Origin: Adineta steineri
Lineage: Eukaryota; Rotifera; Eurotatoria; Adinetida; Adinetidae
DNA length: 64,000 bases
Direction of reading: 5' to 3'
Assembly (NCBI GenBank): GCA_905250115.1
Contig: CAJNOI010000086.1
Span: forward strand, 1-64,000
Shown one piece after another: positions 11,532 through 21,700 of this stretch. The notes beneath the pieces are model-generated. The model was not told the DNA's origin, did not search any database, and saw only the letters and a program-made list of their open reading frames with translations. The stretch's first letter is position 1; the number at the start of each line of letters is the position of its first letter. Made by a program: the position numbers and the translations under genes.

Positions 11532-13679
11532 ATGACGAAATTTGTCACAACTATTTGGCTAAATCAACTACAGATATGTGATAGAGAATGTTATATTTCT
11601 TTTTGTACAATTGATCCATACCTAATTACATATCGGGATACACAAAAATGCATTGACTATCTTATCAATTTGAAACATGATGAAGATCGTGTAATTATGA
11701 TTATTTCCACTGACAAACTGTCATCTTCTTTTAATGCATTGATACAACAATACATCAAATTGACACAAGTTAAATCAATCTACATTTTGTGTAACTCGAG
11801 TGAGATGAATGTTGGTATGTATGATAAACCAAGTAAAGTACATGGAGTCTACACTGAACGATATTCATTATGTAATGAACTTACTTTATTACCCGATATA
11901 AAGCGTCAGCGTAGAGAAAATTTTCAACGCGTGGACTTTATCATTACTGCATCTGAAAAACTGTCTGATGAAAAAACGATATCAACAATGTCTCCGTCGC
12001 AGCATCAACAATCATCGATCATGGACCGAAAGCTGAATGAACTCGAGTTTCTATATTCAAAAATTCTTCGGGACATTTTATTCGAAGATGTAAGGTCAAC
12101 ACAAAGTGAAATGGTTGACCTCTGCCGACAAATATATGCTGATGATCCAGCAAAATTAAATGAGGTCGAAGAATTTGAAGAATATTACACATCTCAACTT
12201 GCTATATTTTGGTATACACGCGACACATTCCTTTATCGTCTGCTGAACAAAGCGCTCAGAGAGCGAGACATCAAAACACTCTACTCGTTAAGATATTTTA
12301 TTAAAGATCTTTATTTAAGATTGAAGGAACTCCAGAACTCTCAGTCTTCGTCTCACACAAAAGACAAAGTTTATCGAGGACAGCTGATGGACAACGCCGA
12401 ATTCGACACGAAAATACGAGATAATATCAATGGTTTCTTCTCTATAAACAGTTTTCTATCGACCACTCGAAACCGACACTTGGCACTTGTATATTCTGGC
12501 AGCAGTCAGCCGGAGAAAATAACTAATGAACAATGCGTTCTATTTGAAATTTCTATTGATAACCGTGTAGATGAATCTTCTTATGCGGATATTTCGAAGC
12601 AGAGTGCATTCGGTGAAGCAGAGACAGAAGTACTCTTTACTATGGGTGTTACCTTTCGAATAAACTCAGTTGTTCAAGACAACAATGAACATGTTTGGAT
12701 TGTTCAATTAGAATTAAGTGATGAAAAAGATAAGCATTTACACAAAATTAAACCAACAATAATGAATGATATTGCGAAACCATATGAACCTTTAGTAAAA
12801 TTAATAAGACTAATGTGTAGAATGAGCTTTTTAAAAGAAGCAGAATATTTTTCACGATTAGCTTTAGAAGACGACTTGATCACTTCTAATATTGATTTAC
12901 TGTCGCTAGTTTACTATCAACTTGGAATTATATATAAAAGTACTAGAAAAATTGATGAAGCAATGGTATACTTTGAAAAAACCTTAGACGTGAAACACGA
13001 AAATCATGTTTTATTATCAGATCCATCTCTGTCAAATTTATACTGCAATTTGGGAACTGTCTACGAAGACAAAGGCGAATACGACCGTGCTTACTCTTAC
13101 CATTATTTAGCGTTGAAGGTTCTTCTAAACACTGAAACAATAGATCAAGCTGATTTAGCAATAAAATATAGCAATATCGCTTCCATTTGTCGTAAAAAAA
13201 AAGATTATCGGCAATCATTACAGAACTATACGAGTTGTTTAGATATTGAAACTGAAATACTTCCTCCTGATGATAACAATCTTTTGATCACGAAGAATAA
13301 TATGGGTGTTGTGTACATCAAGTTAGAAGATTATACTGAAGCAATCGAACTCTTTCAAGAAGTGATTACAACTAAAGACGATTCATCTGAATACCTAAGC
13401 AATAATCCGCTTGTAGCACTTATCTATTGGAATTTGGCTTGTGCTTTTTACCAACAAGGACAACTGACAGAAGCTCTTAAACATTTTAGAAATTGTGAGA
13501 GCACCGCCGCTTTCAGATTAAAGGGCATATTTCATGAGCGACAAGTGAAGGAATGTAAAGATTGGATTCATCGCATAGAAGAAGAACTGTCGAAAGAATC
13601 ATTTCACATATGGAAGGGATATGAACCCGACACATGGACAGCATGTCATTCTTATAATATGAGCTTTACTCTCAAATAG
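11532..13679 (+). CDS. ADP-ribosyltransferase with TPR repeats
   Basis: A single-exon gene of 715 residues. Residues 1-150 form an N-terminal domain of unknown role. Residues about 270-400 match the arginine-type (R-S-E) ADP-ribosyltransferase fold: Arg282 in VYRGQ, the Ser-Thr-Ser-like segment at 302-312 (FFSINSFLSTT), and the E-x-E pair Glu364/Glu366 in FGEAETEV. All key residues are present, so mono-ADP-ribosylation of a protein using NAD+ is the likely activity. From about residue 430 to 690 come tandem tetratricopeptide repeats (for example NLGTVYEDKGEYDRAYSYH), which usually bind partners. ART-TPR fusions are abundant in bdelloids. No signal peptide is seen, so it probably acts in the cytosol. 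The start has an A at -3 and a clear A+T-rich leader. Direct repeats lie on both sides. Confidence 0.88.
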   Translation: MTKFVTTIWLNQLQICDRECYISFCTIDPYLITYRDTQKCIDYLINLKHDEDRVIMIISTDKLSSSFNALIQQYIKLTQVKSIYILCNSSEMNVGMYDKPSKVHGVYTERYSLCNELTLLPDIKRQRRENFQRVDFIITASEKLSDEKTISTMSPSQHQQSSIMDRKLNELEFLYSKILRDILFEDVRSTQSEMVDLCRQIYADDPAKLNEVEEFEEYYTSQLAIFWYTRDTFLYRLLNKALRERDIKTLYSLRYFIKDLYLRLKELQNSQSSSHTKDKVYRGQLMDNAEFDTKIRDNINGFFSINSFLSTTRNRHLALVYSGSSQPEKITNEQCVLFEISIDNRVDESSYADISKQSAFGEAETEVLFTMGVTFRINSVVQDNNEHVWIVQLELSDEKDKHLHKIKPTIMNDIAKPYEPLVKLIRLMCRMSFLKEAEYFSRLALEDDLITSNIDLLSLVYYQLGIIYKSTRKIDEAMVYFEKTLDVKHENHVLLSDPSLSNLYCNLGTVYEDKGEYDRAYSYHYLALKVLLNTETIDQADLAIKYSNIASICRKKKDYRQSLQNYTSCLDIETEILPPDDNNLLITKNNMGVVYIKLEDYTEAIELFQEVITTKDDSSEYLSNNPLVALIYWNLACAFYQQGQLTEALKHFRNCESTAAFRLKGIFHERQVKECKDWIHRIEEELSKESFHIWKGYEPDTWTACHSYNMSFTLK

Positions 13680-13896
13680 TACTCACTTATTATTCTACTG
13701 AAAGAATATGTCGTTCAAGTTGCAAATATTCCTAAGGATATGGATGCCTGGATCACAGTTTGAATGTAGTTGTCAATTTAGAACTACTATACTCGTATAA
13801 TAAAAAATATCTCACAAACTTTTATTCTTTTTTTGTTTTTCTTATGTTTATCATTTATTAATAATGTAGTGTCACTCGACATATACCATCGTGATG

Positions 13897-14103
13897 TATT
13901 TTAGACATATTTATTCTGTTAGAACAACTGATATACTCCATACATTTGTTAGATTTCAAGGTTTTTTTTATTGCATTCATTCTTTTTTTTTCTAGAAAAT
14001 CTGTTAAGCTAATAAGAGGTAGATATATTATAATTATATTTTTTAGAATAAATCTGATCATTATAAAAACATGAATTCATCAACTCGATGTAATTCAATG
14101 TTT
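13897..14103. repeat. Direct repeat, copy 2, flanking the ART-TPR gene
   Basis: Same orientation as 10891-11098, about 3.0 kb away. Here the minus-strand frame is open for 67 codons (13858-14061), beginning MIRFILKNI, unlike copy 1. Confidence 0.7.
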
Positions 14104-14118
14104 GATGATGTACGTGTT

Positions 14119-14183
14119 CTTGAGGATGTGGGTGTGGGAATTGTCTTTCATTACTGACACCCACACACACATCCATACCCTTA
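14119..14183. repeat. TGTGGG-type hairpin mini-element
   Basis: CTTGAGGATGTGGGTGTGGG on the left and ACCCACACACACATCC on the right can pair. Confidence 0.6.
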
Positions 14184-14285
14184 CACTGTAGAATAAATAT
14201 ATTTTTAGTTTATTTCTGCTTATATATTAAAGATTCAACTATAAGACAAACAACAAGCACATATAACACAAAAAATTGTTGGCTT

Positions 14286-15530
14286 CTATTTTGTTTCGAT
14301 TATTTCTTCAACATCATCTAATATAAGTGTAAGCTCAGTTAATTCAACAATTGAATCAACATTATCAACATGTAAGCTATAAATTTGTATATGATCCATG
14401 TACACAGTCAAAGCCATAAGCCAATGTATGATATTATGAAAATTTTTAACAGCTTCATACCAACCATATCTATAATTAAGATATTTCCATATAACTTCTG
14501 CATATTTATTTTGAATATGAAATAGTGTAGAAGAACTTGTTGAATCTATTGAAATATTTGGAGAATATAAATAAGTAGTATTTGATAAAGCAAATAATGA
14601 AAGTGCTAATTTGAATATTACAATATCTGGATTAATAAATTTCATTGTCAATAGAGCAAGAGAGATTCCACGATTGCCAAACATTGTAGTCATAATTTTC
14701 AAAAAAGAATCTAGACTAAATAAATCAAAATGATGTATAATAAATATAGAAGCCATGCAAGATATATTATCTGCAGCATTACGAAGTAAGATGGAACGAC
14801 CAGTAAATGATAATTTACAAATATCATCATTCAAACGAAGATATCTTCCTGTTGCTTCATAAATAGATAATACATAATTTTCTACAAGCCTTTCAAATGT
14901 TACATTTACTGGCTGTAAACAATTATGTGTATTTACTAAAGATTTACCAAGTAATGAAAGTTGAGATTCATCAAAACTATTATATAAATTTGAGAGAAGT
15001 GTCCATTGACTACTAGTTAATAATGAATGATCTGGTTTTAAAGAATTTAATATTGATAACTAACAAAAATAAATAAGAAAAACATTTTGTATATTTTTAT
15101 TATCTTACTTTTTCTGATTGATATCGTGGTTCTATTTTAACCAATGATTTCTTCGATCTTGATGCTCGAAATTTGTCAGTAGTCATTCCATATTGAAAAC
15201 ATTTCCTAAGTCGACATAATGCACACATATGATGATTATCTCGTTTTATCTCACAATTGCCACCAAAATTACATTTAAATGCTTCCTAAATCAAACGAAT
15301 AATTTTTATTTAAAAATTAAAAAAACTAATCAAAACTCACTTGTTCAATATTAGCATTTCGTTTAAAAAACATTTTACATGAACTACATGAAATAACGCC
15401 AAAATTTACGTATTGAGCAGGAGCGCCACATATTCGACATTCAGATAAATTTGTTTTTGTTAATGATTCAATTTCAAGTATCAATGGAAGATTTGACGTT
15501 GTATTTGTAGTTAAAATTTTTATTTGTACT
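14286..15530 (-). CDS. Nuclear hormone receptor
   Basis: Three exons: 15530-15341, 15285-15109 and 15059-14286. The introns are short and the two mapped junctions are phase 0. Exon one holds the first zinc finger, CRICGAPAQYVNFG followed by CSSCKMFFKR, the P-box recognition helix. Exon two holds the second finger (C-x5-C-x9-C-x2-C, CNFGGNC to CALC) and the conserved RLRKCFQYGM segment, then a basic hinge. Exon three, 257 codons, fits a ligand-binding domain in length and helical character, but it is divergent and I see no clear AF-2 helix at the C-terminus. The product should be a DNA-binding transcription factor. Ligand and target genes are unknown. Exon one begins out of phase after CTTTAG at 15531, so a further 5' exon with the start codon is expected upstream. 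Confidence 0.85.
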
Positions 15531-16942
15531 CTAAAGATATGATATGATAGCTAGGAAAAAAACGCAACTTGTTTATATAGAAAAAAGAGAATGTTATTGA
15601 TGAGACGTGCTGTTATCCTTCCATTCAATACAGAATGAAAAAACGTCTTTTTGATCCCATGTTTTCTTCTTGCAGAAAAGACAAAATTAGTGTCTTTTTT
15701 ATTTCCTTCATTTATCTTCTCGTCGTTTCTCTTAAGTTTTACATTTTATATATCGGAAATGTCTCTTTACTGTCAGTAGACAACGTTCTGCATGAATTTA
15801 TCTGTTTTTGACTCTATAACCTCATTTTTTTAATATAAATTTATTAAGGACAGTAATTGAAAATATAATTAAAATATTATAAATGTCTATAAGAACTTAA
15901 TCCTCAAAGTAGATATTATACACGTATACAATATATTTATGAATAATATTCTTTTATAATTATAAACATCCCTTATGGAATTAGAAGATTACAACAATAT
16001 TTATATCTAGAGAAAAAAAGCTTTGTTATTTCTAATTTTATATTCAAATTCATTCGTCAGTTTTTTATTCATATGTCGAATAATAAACAAATACAGATCA
16101 ATTCCTATGTCTGAAATTTAACTTTACAATAAACAAAAAAAGTATTTATCGATTCTACTATATTTATTTTTTATTATTTCACCATTATTAAACTAAGTGA
16201 AGAGGGAAATGGTGAGACTTTAAGAGTGTGTACTTCAAAAAAGTTTTAAAATAGATGAAGTTTCGCTCTGTCGCTGTTGGTGGAAGCACATTTTATGGTG
16301 CAAATGCAAATATTTCCAAGGAACTCAATTTCAAATCTGATGTATGATTTCAGTAAGTAAAAGTAATATCTATGAAATACTATATGATATCAAGTGATGG
16401 ATATAATATTCTTATGTTTAAAAATTTCAATAATAATATAGATGATTGTATCGATTCTTTATTCAAAATGATCAATTGATTGTCTTCATATAACACTATG
16501 ATGAAGATATCTCGATCATCAAGTATTATTACAGTTACTATTTTCATTGCCATATACTTCTTCTTTCTTCTTCCACAAATAGTTATTCGATAAATAGTCA
16601 ATGTTCGTCTACTTTTTGTGTATCAGTGTCATTTTGTACACATTTCTTGTAATAAAAATGATGTAATTATCATGATTTGATCTTTATTCTTTGAAACTTT
16701 TTGTGACTTAGTTGAAACTAGAGAAGTACGATGATCGTCTAGGCAAAAACGAATAGAAATTAGGGGTGTTACTATATTTCTACTTTGTTTTTCAAAATAA
16801 CATTAAAAAAAAGAATAAAGAAATTTTTTTTTTCTTAAAAATTTAAATTTTTATCTTTTCCAGGTAAGTCGCCAAATATCATAAGGACACAGACTAAAAA
16901 AGCTTCTGGTGAAAAGTTTTTTTCATAAATCTTTTGGGTTTA
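15531..16942. other. Intergenic, upstream of the receptor gene
   Basis: A+T-rich DNA that should contain the missing first exon and promoter of the minus-strand nuclear receptor. No specific exon could be fixed. The open frame at 16380-16601 shows no domain signal. Confidence 0.4.
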
Positions 16943-17064
16943 GGACATTTGCTCGTCGGACAGTTGCTCTGTAGGGCACTTGCTCGCCAGAATGTGGGTG
17001 TGGGTGTTGAAATAATAGAATAACTGCACCCACACTGACACCCACGCCAACACCCACACCCTTG
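16943..17064. repeat. Fold-back element remnant (GACATTTGCTC units plus TGTGGG core)
   Basis: Three degenerate units of the type GGACATTTGCTCGTC run directly into a TGTGGG hairpin (AATGTGGGTGTGGG, then CACCCACACCC) at 16991-17064. The same combination forms the complete element at 23430-24036, so this looks like a truncated relative. Confidence 0.55.
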
Positions 17065-17126
17065 ATTAAATAATTAAGAATAAATAGTACTAAAGAAAAC
17101 ATAAGTTAGAAATCTGTTTTTTTTAT

Positions 17127-17331
17127 TTAAGCATATTTTTGATGTCGACTGACCGCTCGATGATTACTTTTCATGAAACGATAGCTAAGCACAGCTACAT
17201 AACAATTTAAATGAAAAATGCTATTGCCATCATCCTTTTGAATTACTGGTAAACTAGTACTTGTTGCTTGAGTAGTTAATTCCTGAACAGAGTCAGCAAT
17301 GTCAGATATTTTCCAAGGTTGAACAAAAAGC
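17127..17331 (-). CDS. Possible 3'-terminal exon, unknown protein
   Basis: An open minus-strand stretch of 68 codons follows a good acceptor (AATACTTAG) at 17332 and ends in TAA. Its composition is coding-like (WKISDIADSVQELT, then CYVAVLSYRFMKSNHRAV). Upstream, near 17400-17490, another minus-strand frame is Thr-rich (TTTTVISTATATKRTT), like a mucin-type linker, and might be a preceding exon. I do not recognise the protein, and it may be a gene remnant. Confidence 0.35.
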
Positions 17332-17557
17332 CTAAGTATTAGCTACAATTGTAACATCAACAAAAATTGTGTTAATCGTAAAAGAAAATGTATAATTTGG
17401 TTGGTAATAGTTGTTGTTGCAGTCGATGGATAATCTGTAGTTCTTTTCGTTGCCGTTGCGGTACTGATGACAGTGGTAGTGGTAGGTTTTTACGACATAG
17501 TATTTATTTCTGCAATTCGAATTTGCTAGAAATGCTTGTTAATAATAGGTTCTGATT

Positions 17558-17617
17558 CTTGAGAGTATGTGTGTGTTCTATTGCAGATATTCCAACATCC
17601 AACCCACACTCCTCAAG
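17558..17617. repeat. TGTGGG-type hairpin mini-element
   Basis: CTTGAGAGTATGTGTGTG pairs with AACCCACACTCCTCAAG at the other end. Confidence 0.6.
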
Positions 17618-18105
17618 TTAAATATTTACTTCACGAATGGTTTAAAACCAAAACTATCGATTCAATAAAAGTTTAATCTTTGTTGAAAAATGTATTAAAT
17701 AACTTTAGTCTGATTTAAATCAATTTTCATATACACAATAAAATATTTTTTATTTTCATTCAGATAATAAATCAAGGTTCAATATAGTTTTCTGTTAATC
17801 TCTAAATTTGGTTTGTTTTACTTGCAGACAAAACAAATTAGAGATCGATTATAAGTGCAATTGAAAAACAGAGATTTTTTTAGTTCATATCATTTATTGG
17901 TCCGAGCTTTCAAGTCAATTTTAAAATTTTGAAACTCTCCGTTGTTTGAAAAATCTGTTTACTAGACGAATAAATATAATATTATGATTACAATCAATGG
18001 AATCATAGAATTTTTCAAAGTAGAGTTTGAATTATATTATTGAATCTTTAACAGAATTGCCTATTAGAAAACGATGAAATATCAATTTTCAGTGGGAGAT
18101 TTAAT

Positions 18106-18180
18106 TGAGAATGGATGTGGGTTTGTGTAAATATGGATAATTTATCTATTTATCATCCACATCAACTCACCCTCAAGATA
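18106..18180. repeat. TGTGGG-type hairpin mini-element
   Basis: TTGAGAATGGATGTGGG on the left and CATCAACTCACCCTCAAGAT on the right form an imperfect inverted repeat. Confidence 0.55.
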
Positions 18181-18767
18181 GTTCTGTAGTATTACAAAAC
18201 CTATATTTTACCCTATGATTCGAGCGTCAAATTTCATCGAAAAGTTGTAATCTCAATGTGCAAATTCGCGATCAAATAGCATAAACTCTTCTGATGTATT
18301 CTTTCAATATCCTAATCTTCGTATTAGCATATGATTTTGATTCATGTAATTTAAATGTTGCGCAAAGTCCTACTTAATGAAAGAAACCATATTTTACTCG
18401 AGTAAATGTATAGAAAATAATTTTTAAAAATATAACTTGGGAGTTAATAAAGATATATTGAAGTTACAAACGATCTAAATATCTTTCATATATACCTTAA
18501 AAAATAAAAAACAGAAACGCAGTCTTAGTAAACAGGTTAATCTAATTTGGGCATTCAGACAAGTATTCATTGGTATAAACGGCATGAAAAGCATTCCTTG
18601 CCATCTATTACGAAAAGCTCATTAACGTATACGACCGTTTGAGCAGTGATTTAACATATCTAACGCTGTGGACAGCTGATCGAATCGTGAAAACGAAAAA
18701 ATGTGATCGTCAAAATATTTTTTATCGTTTATCTCCGTTTTCATACAGAACAGACGACAATAACTGT

Positions 18768-21700
18768 TTAAACACTAAAACCACGTTTCTTGGACTTGTT
18801 TGGAAGGTAAAACGCCAAACCTCTCTGATTATCAAACACGCCAGCTAACTGATCACAAAGTGTGGAACTCGGCATGTCAAACGCTATTGGATTAGAGTTG
18901 CCATAAACAATCACCCTCTGCCCAACAATAGTAATACCACAAGCAGTACGAAGGGAATGTAAACCAATAATAGGGCACCATTCAGCGATTTTTGTAAACC
19001 TGTACGTATCCATAATCTTCTCTGTAGGTACATTGCGTACATACCATTCTTGGCGGCTCCAGAAATCAGATAATTTTAACACTGTATTCCGATCTATATC
19101 AGACCATGACGACCCAGAAACAAAAAATTTTTCCAATGCTACATCAGCATCGTAATCATCGATACATAATAATCCGTAAATAACGCTGTTTATTGCTGCT
19201 TCTCCACCGATAAAACTGAGAGCTTCACACACCTTCTTTCTAGCATTCGCATCGCTTAATGCATCCACCAGCAAGGCAATCACCTTGTTCGCTGCTTCTT
19301 TTCCACTAACACGACGAAGAGCTTCATATGCCTTCTGTTTGACCCCATCATTCACATCTCCTACTGTGTACACCGGCGCTACAATCACGTCGTTCGCTGC
19401 TGCTTCTTCACCCATCTGACCGAGAGCTTCACATGCTTTACTTCTGACTATATTATCGGTATCCCCCAGTGCAACCGTCAGCGCTGCGATTACGTCGTTT
19501 GTTGCTGCTTTTTTACCCATCTGACCGAGAGCTTCACATGCTTTACTTCTGACAATATTATCGGTATCCCCCAGTTTGGCAACCAGCACGGCAAATACAT
19601 CATTTGTTGCTGCTTTTTCACCCATCTGACTGAGAGCTTCACATGCTTTGAGTCTGGTAATACTATTCACATTCTCCATTGCGCTCATCAGTGCTTTGAT
19701 CACGTTGTTCGTTGCTGCTTTTTCACCCATCTGACCGAGAGCGACACATGCCTTCTGTCGGACATTATCATTCGCATCCCTCGATGCGGTCACCAATGTT
19801 GCGATCACATCATTCGTTGCAGCTTTTTCACCCATCTGACCGAGGGCGATACATGCCTTCTGTCGAACATTATCGTTTGCATCCTTCAGTGCAGTTAACA
19901 GAGCTGCAATTACGTTGTTTGTTGCTGCTTTCTCATCCATCTGACCGACTAGTGCATATGCCTCTCCTCTGGCATAATGATGCGCGTCATGCTTTGCTGC
20001 TTTTCCACAAATCCGACCGAGAGCGATACATGCCTCTCCTCTGACAATATTATGCGTATCCCGTAGTGCGACCATCAGCGCTACAATCACGTCTTTTGTT
20101 ACTGCTCTTTTACCCAAATGACCAAGAGCGACACATGCCTTCTGTCTAACAATTTTATTCGCATCTCCCAGTGCAGTTAGTAGCGCTGCAAATACGTCGC
20201 TCGTTGCTGCTTCTAAACCGATCTGACCGAGTAATGCGCATGCCATTTTTCTGACACCAACATTCGTTGCTCCGGCTGCGGCTACAAGTGGCGTGATCGT
20301 GTCATTCGTTGCTACTTTTACAATGCTGTGACTAAGAGCTCCATAGGCCTTATGTCTAACCCAAACATTGGCATCGTTGAGTGTAGTTACCAGCGCTGCA
20401 ATCACATCCTTCGTTGCTGCTTTTTCACCCCTCTGACCAAGTGCCTTACACGCCTCTTGTCTGACATAATCATCCATATCTCTCAGTGCGACCACCATCA
20501 CTGCGATAACATCATTCGTTGCTGCTTTTTCACAAATCCGACGGAGTGCTTTACATGCGTCTTTCCTAACATACTCTTCCACATCTTTCAATGCGGTCAC
20601 CAGTGCTGCGATCACGTCTTTTGTCCTTACTTTTTCACCAATTTCACCGAGAGCTCCACATGCGGTTCTTCTGACACTACCATCTCTATCTTCCAGCGCG
20701 GTCATCAGCGCTAAGATCACATCATCCGTCACTGCTTTTTCACAAATTCGACCGAGCGCATCACATGCGGCTTCTCTAACATCATAAGTCACATCTCTCA
20801 ATGCAGTCACCAGCTTTGCGACCACATTCTTCGTCGCTGCTTTTCCACTAATATGACCCAGAGCACCACATGCGTTACTTCGGACAGTACTAGCCTTATC
20901 CTCTAGCGCGGTCATCAGAGCTACGATTACGTCGTTTGTTGCTGCTTTTTCACCCATCCGGCCGAGAGCTTCACATGCCTTACTTCTGACAATCTTATAA
21001 GTGTCCTGCAGTGCGGTCAGCAGCGCTGCAATCACGTCGTTTGTTGCTGCTTTTTCACCCATCTGACCGAGAAGTTCACATGCGTTACTTCTGATCCATT
21101 CATCTTCATTGCTCAGTGCTGTCACCAACGCTGTGATGACATCCATCGTTACTGCTGTCTCGCCTAGCTGACCGAGGAGTTGGCATGCGTCCCGTCTTAT
21201 ATAATTATTGGGATTCTCTAATGCAGTCACAAGCAACTGTATGAACTGCGGTGGTGGATTGTAAAGTGGTATTTCAGTTATCAATGAGATGACATTCCGC
21301 CATGTACGTTCATTGTTGGTTTGCAAAAGCTTAGTGACAATTTCGATTAGTTCAGGCTTGTTTACTATCGAGGGACTTCCACGTAAAGTCTCGTTTAGGT
21401 TGATGCGTATCACTTCGTATTCGGAATGGACGGCATACTCTATACATTTAATTATATAGTTCATAATTTCATTATATTGTTGGAAGTTTTCATTATGATG
21501 TGCTTCTTCTAAGCAAGAAATAACAATTTGCATGTGTCTTATGCCAACCTTATCTAATGGCTCTCTTGATATTGTGTTCCAGAATGTGTCATTACATTTA
21601 GTGTTGTAGCTGTTTGCCAAAAGTCCCGACGCAAAGTTCAGCATTAATCCGAAGCGTCGGTTGTATTTATGGCCTTGGATAAATTCAATCATTTCCTGAG

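Larger units (their letters stand above)
17332..18767. other. Intergenic, A+T rich
   Basis: Apart from the possible Thr-rich exon near 17400-17490 and two TGTGGG-type hairpins, nothing supported is seen. The last bases are the 3' flank of the minus-strand NACHT gene. Confidence 0.4.

Noticed and set aside
18639-20714. Plus-strand frames over the NACHT-HEAT gene
   Set aside because: Antisense shadows of the HEAT repeats (for example repeated HPSDR), not independent genes.
19200-21240. Regular 105-bp repeats that could mimic a CRISPR array
   Set aside because: They are HEAT-coding repeats in one long open frame, with no distinct spacers, in a eukaryotic sequence.
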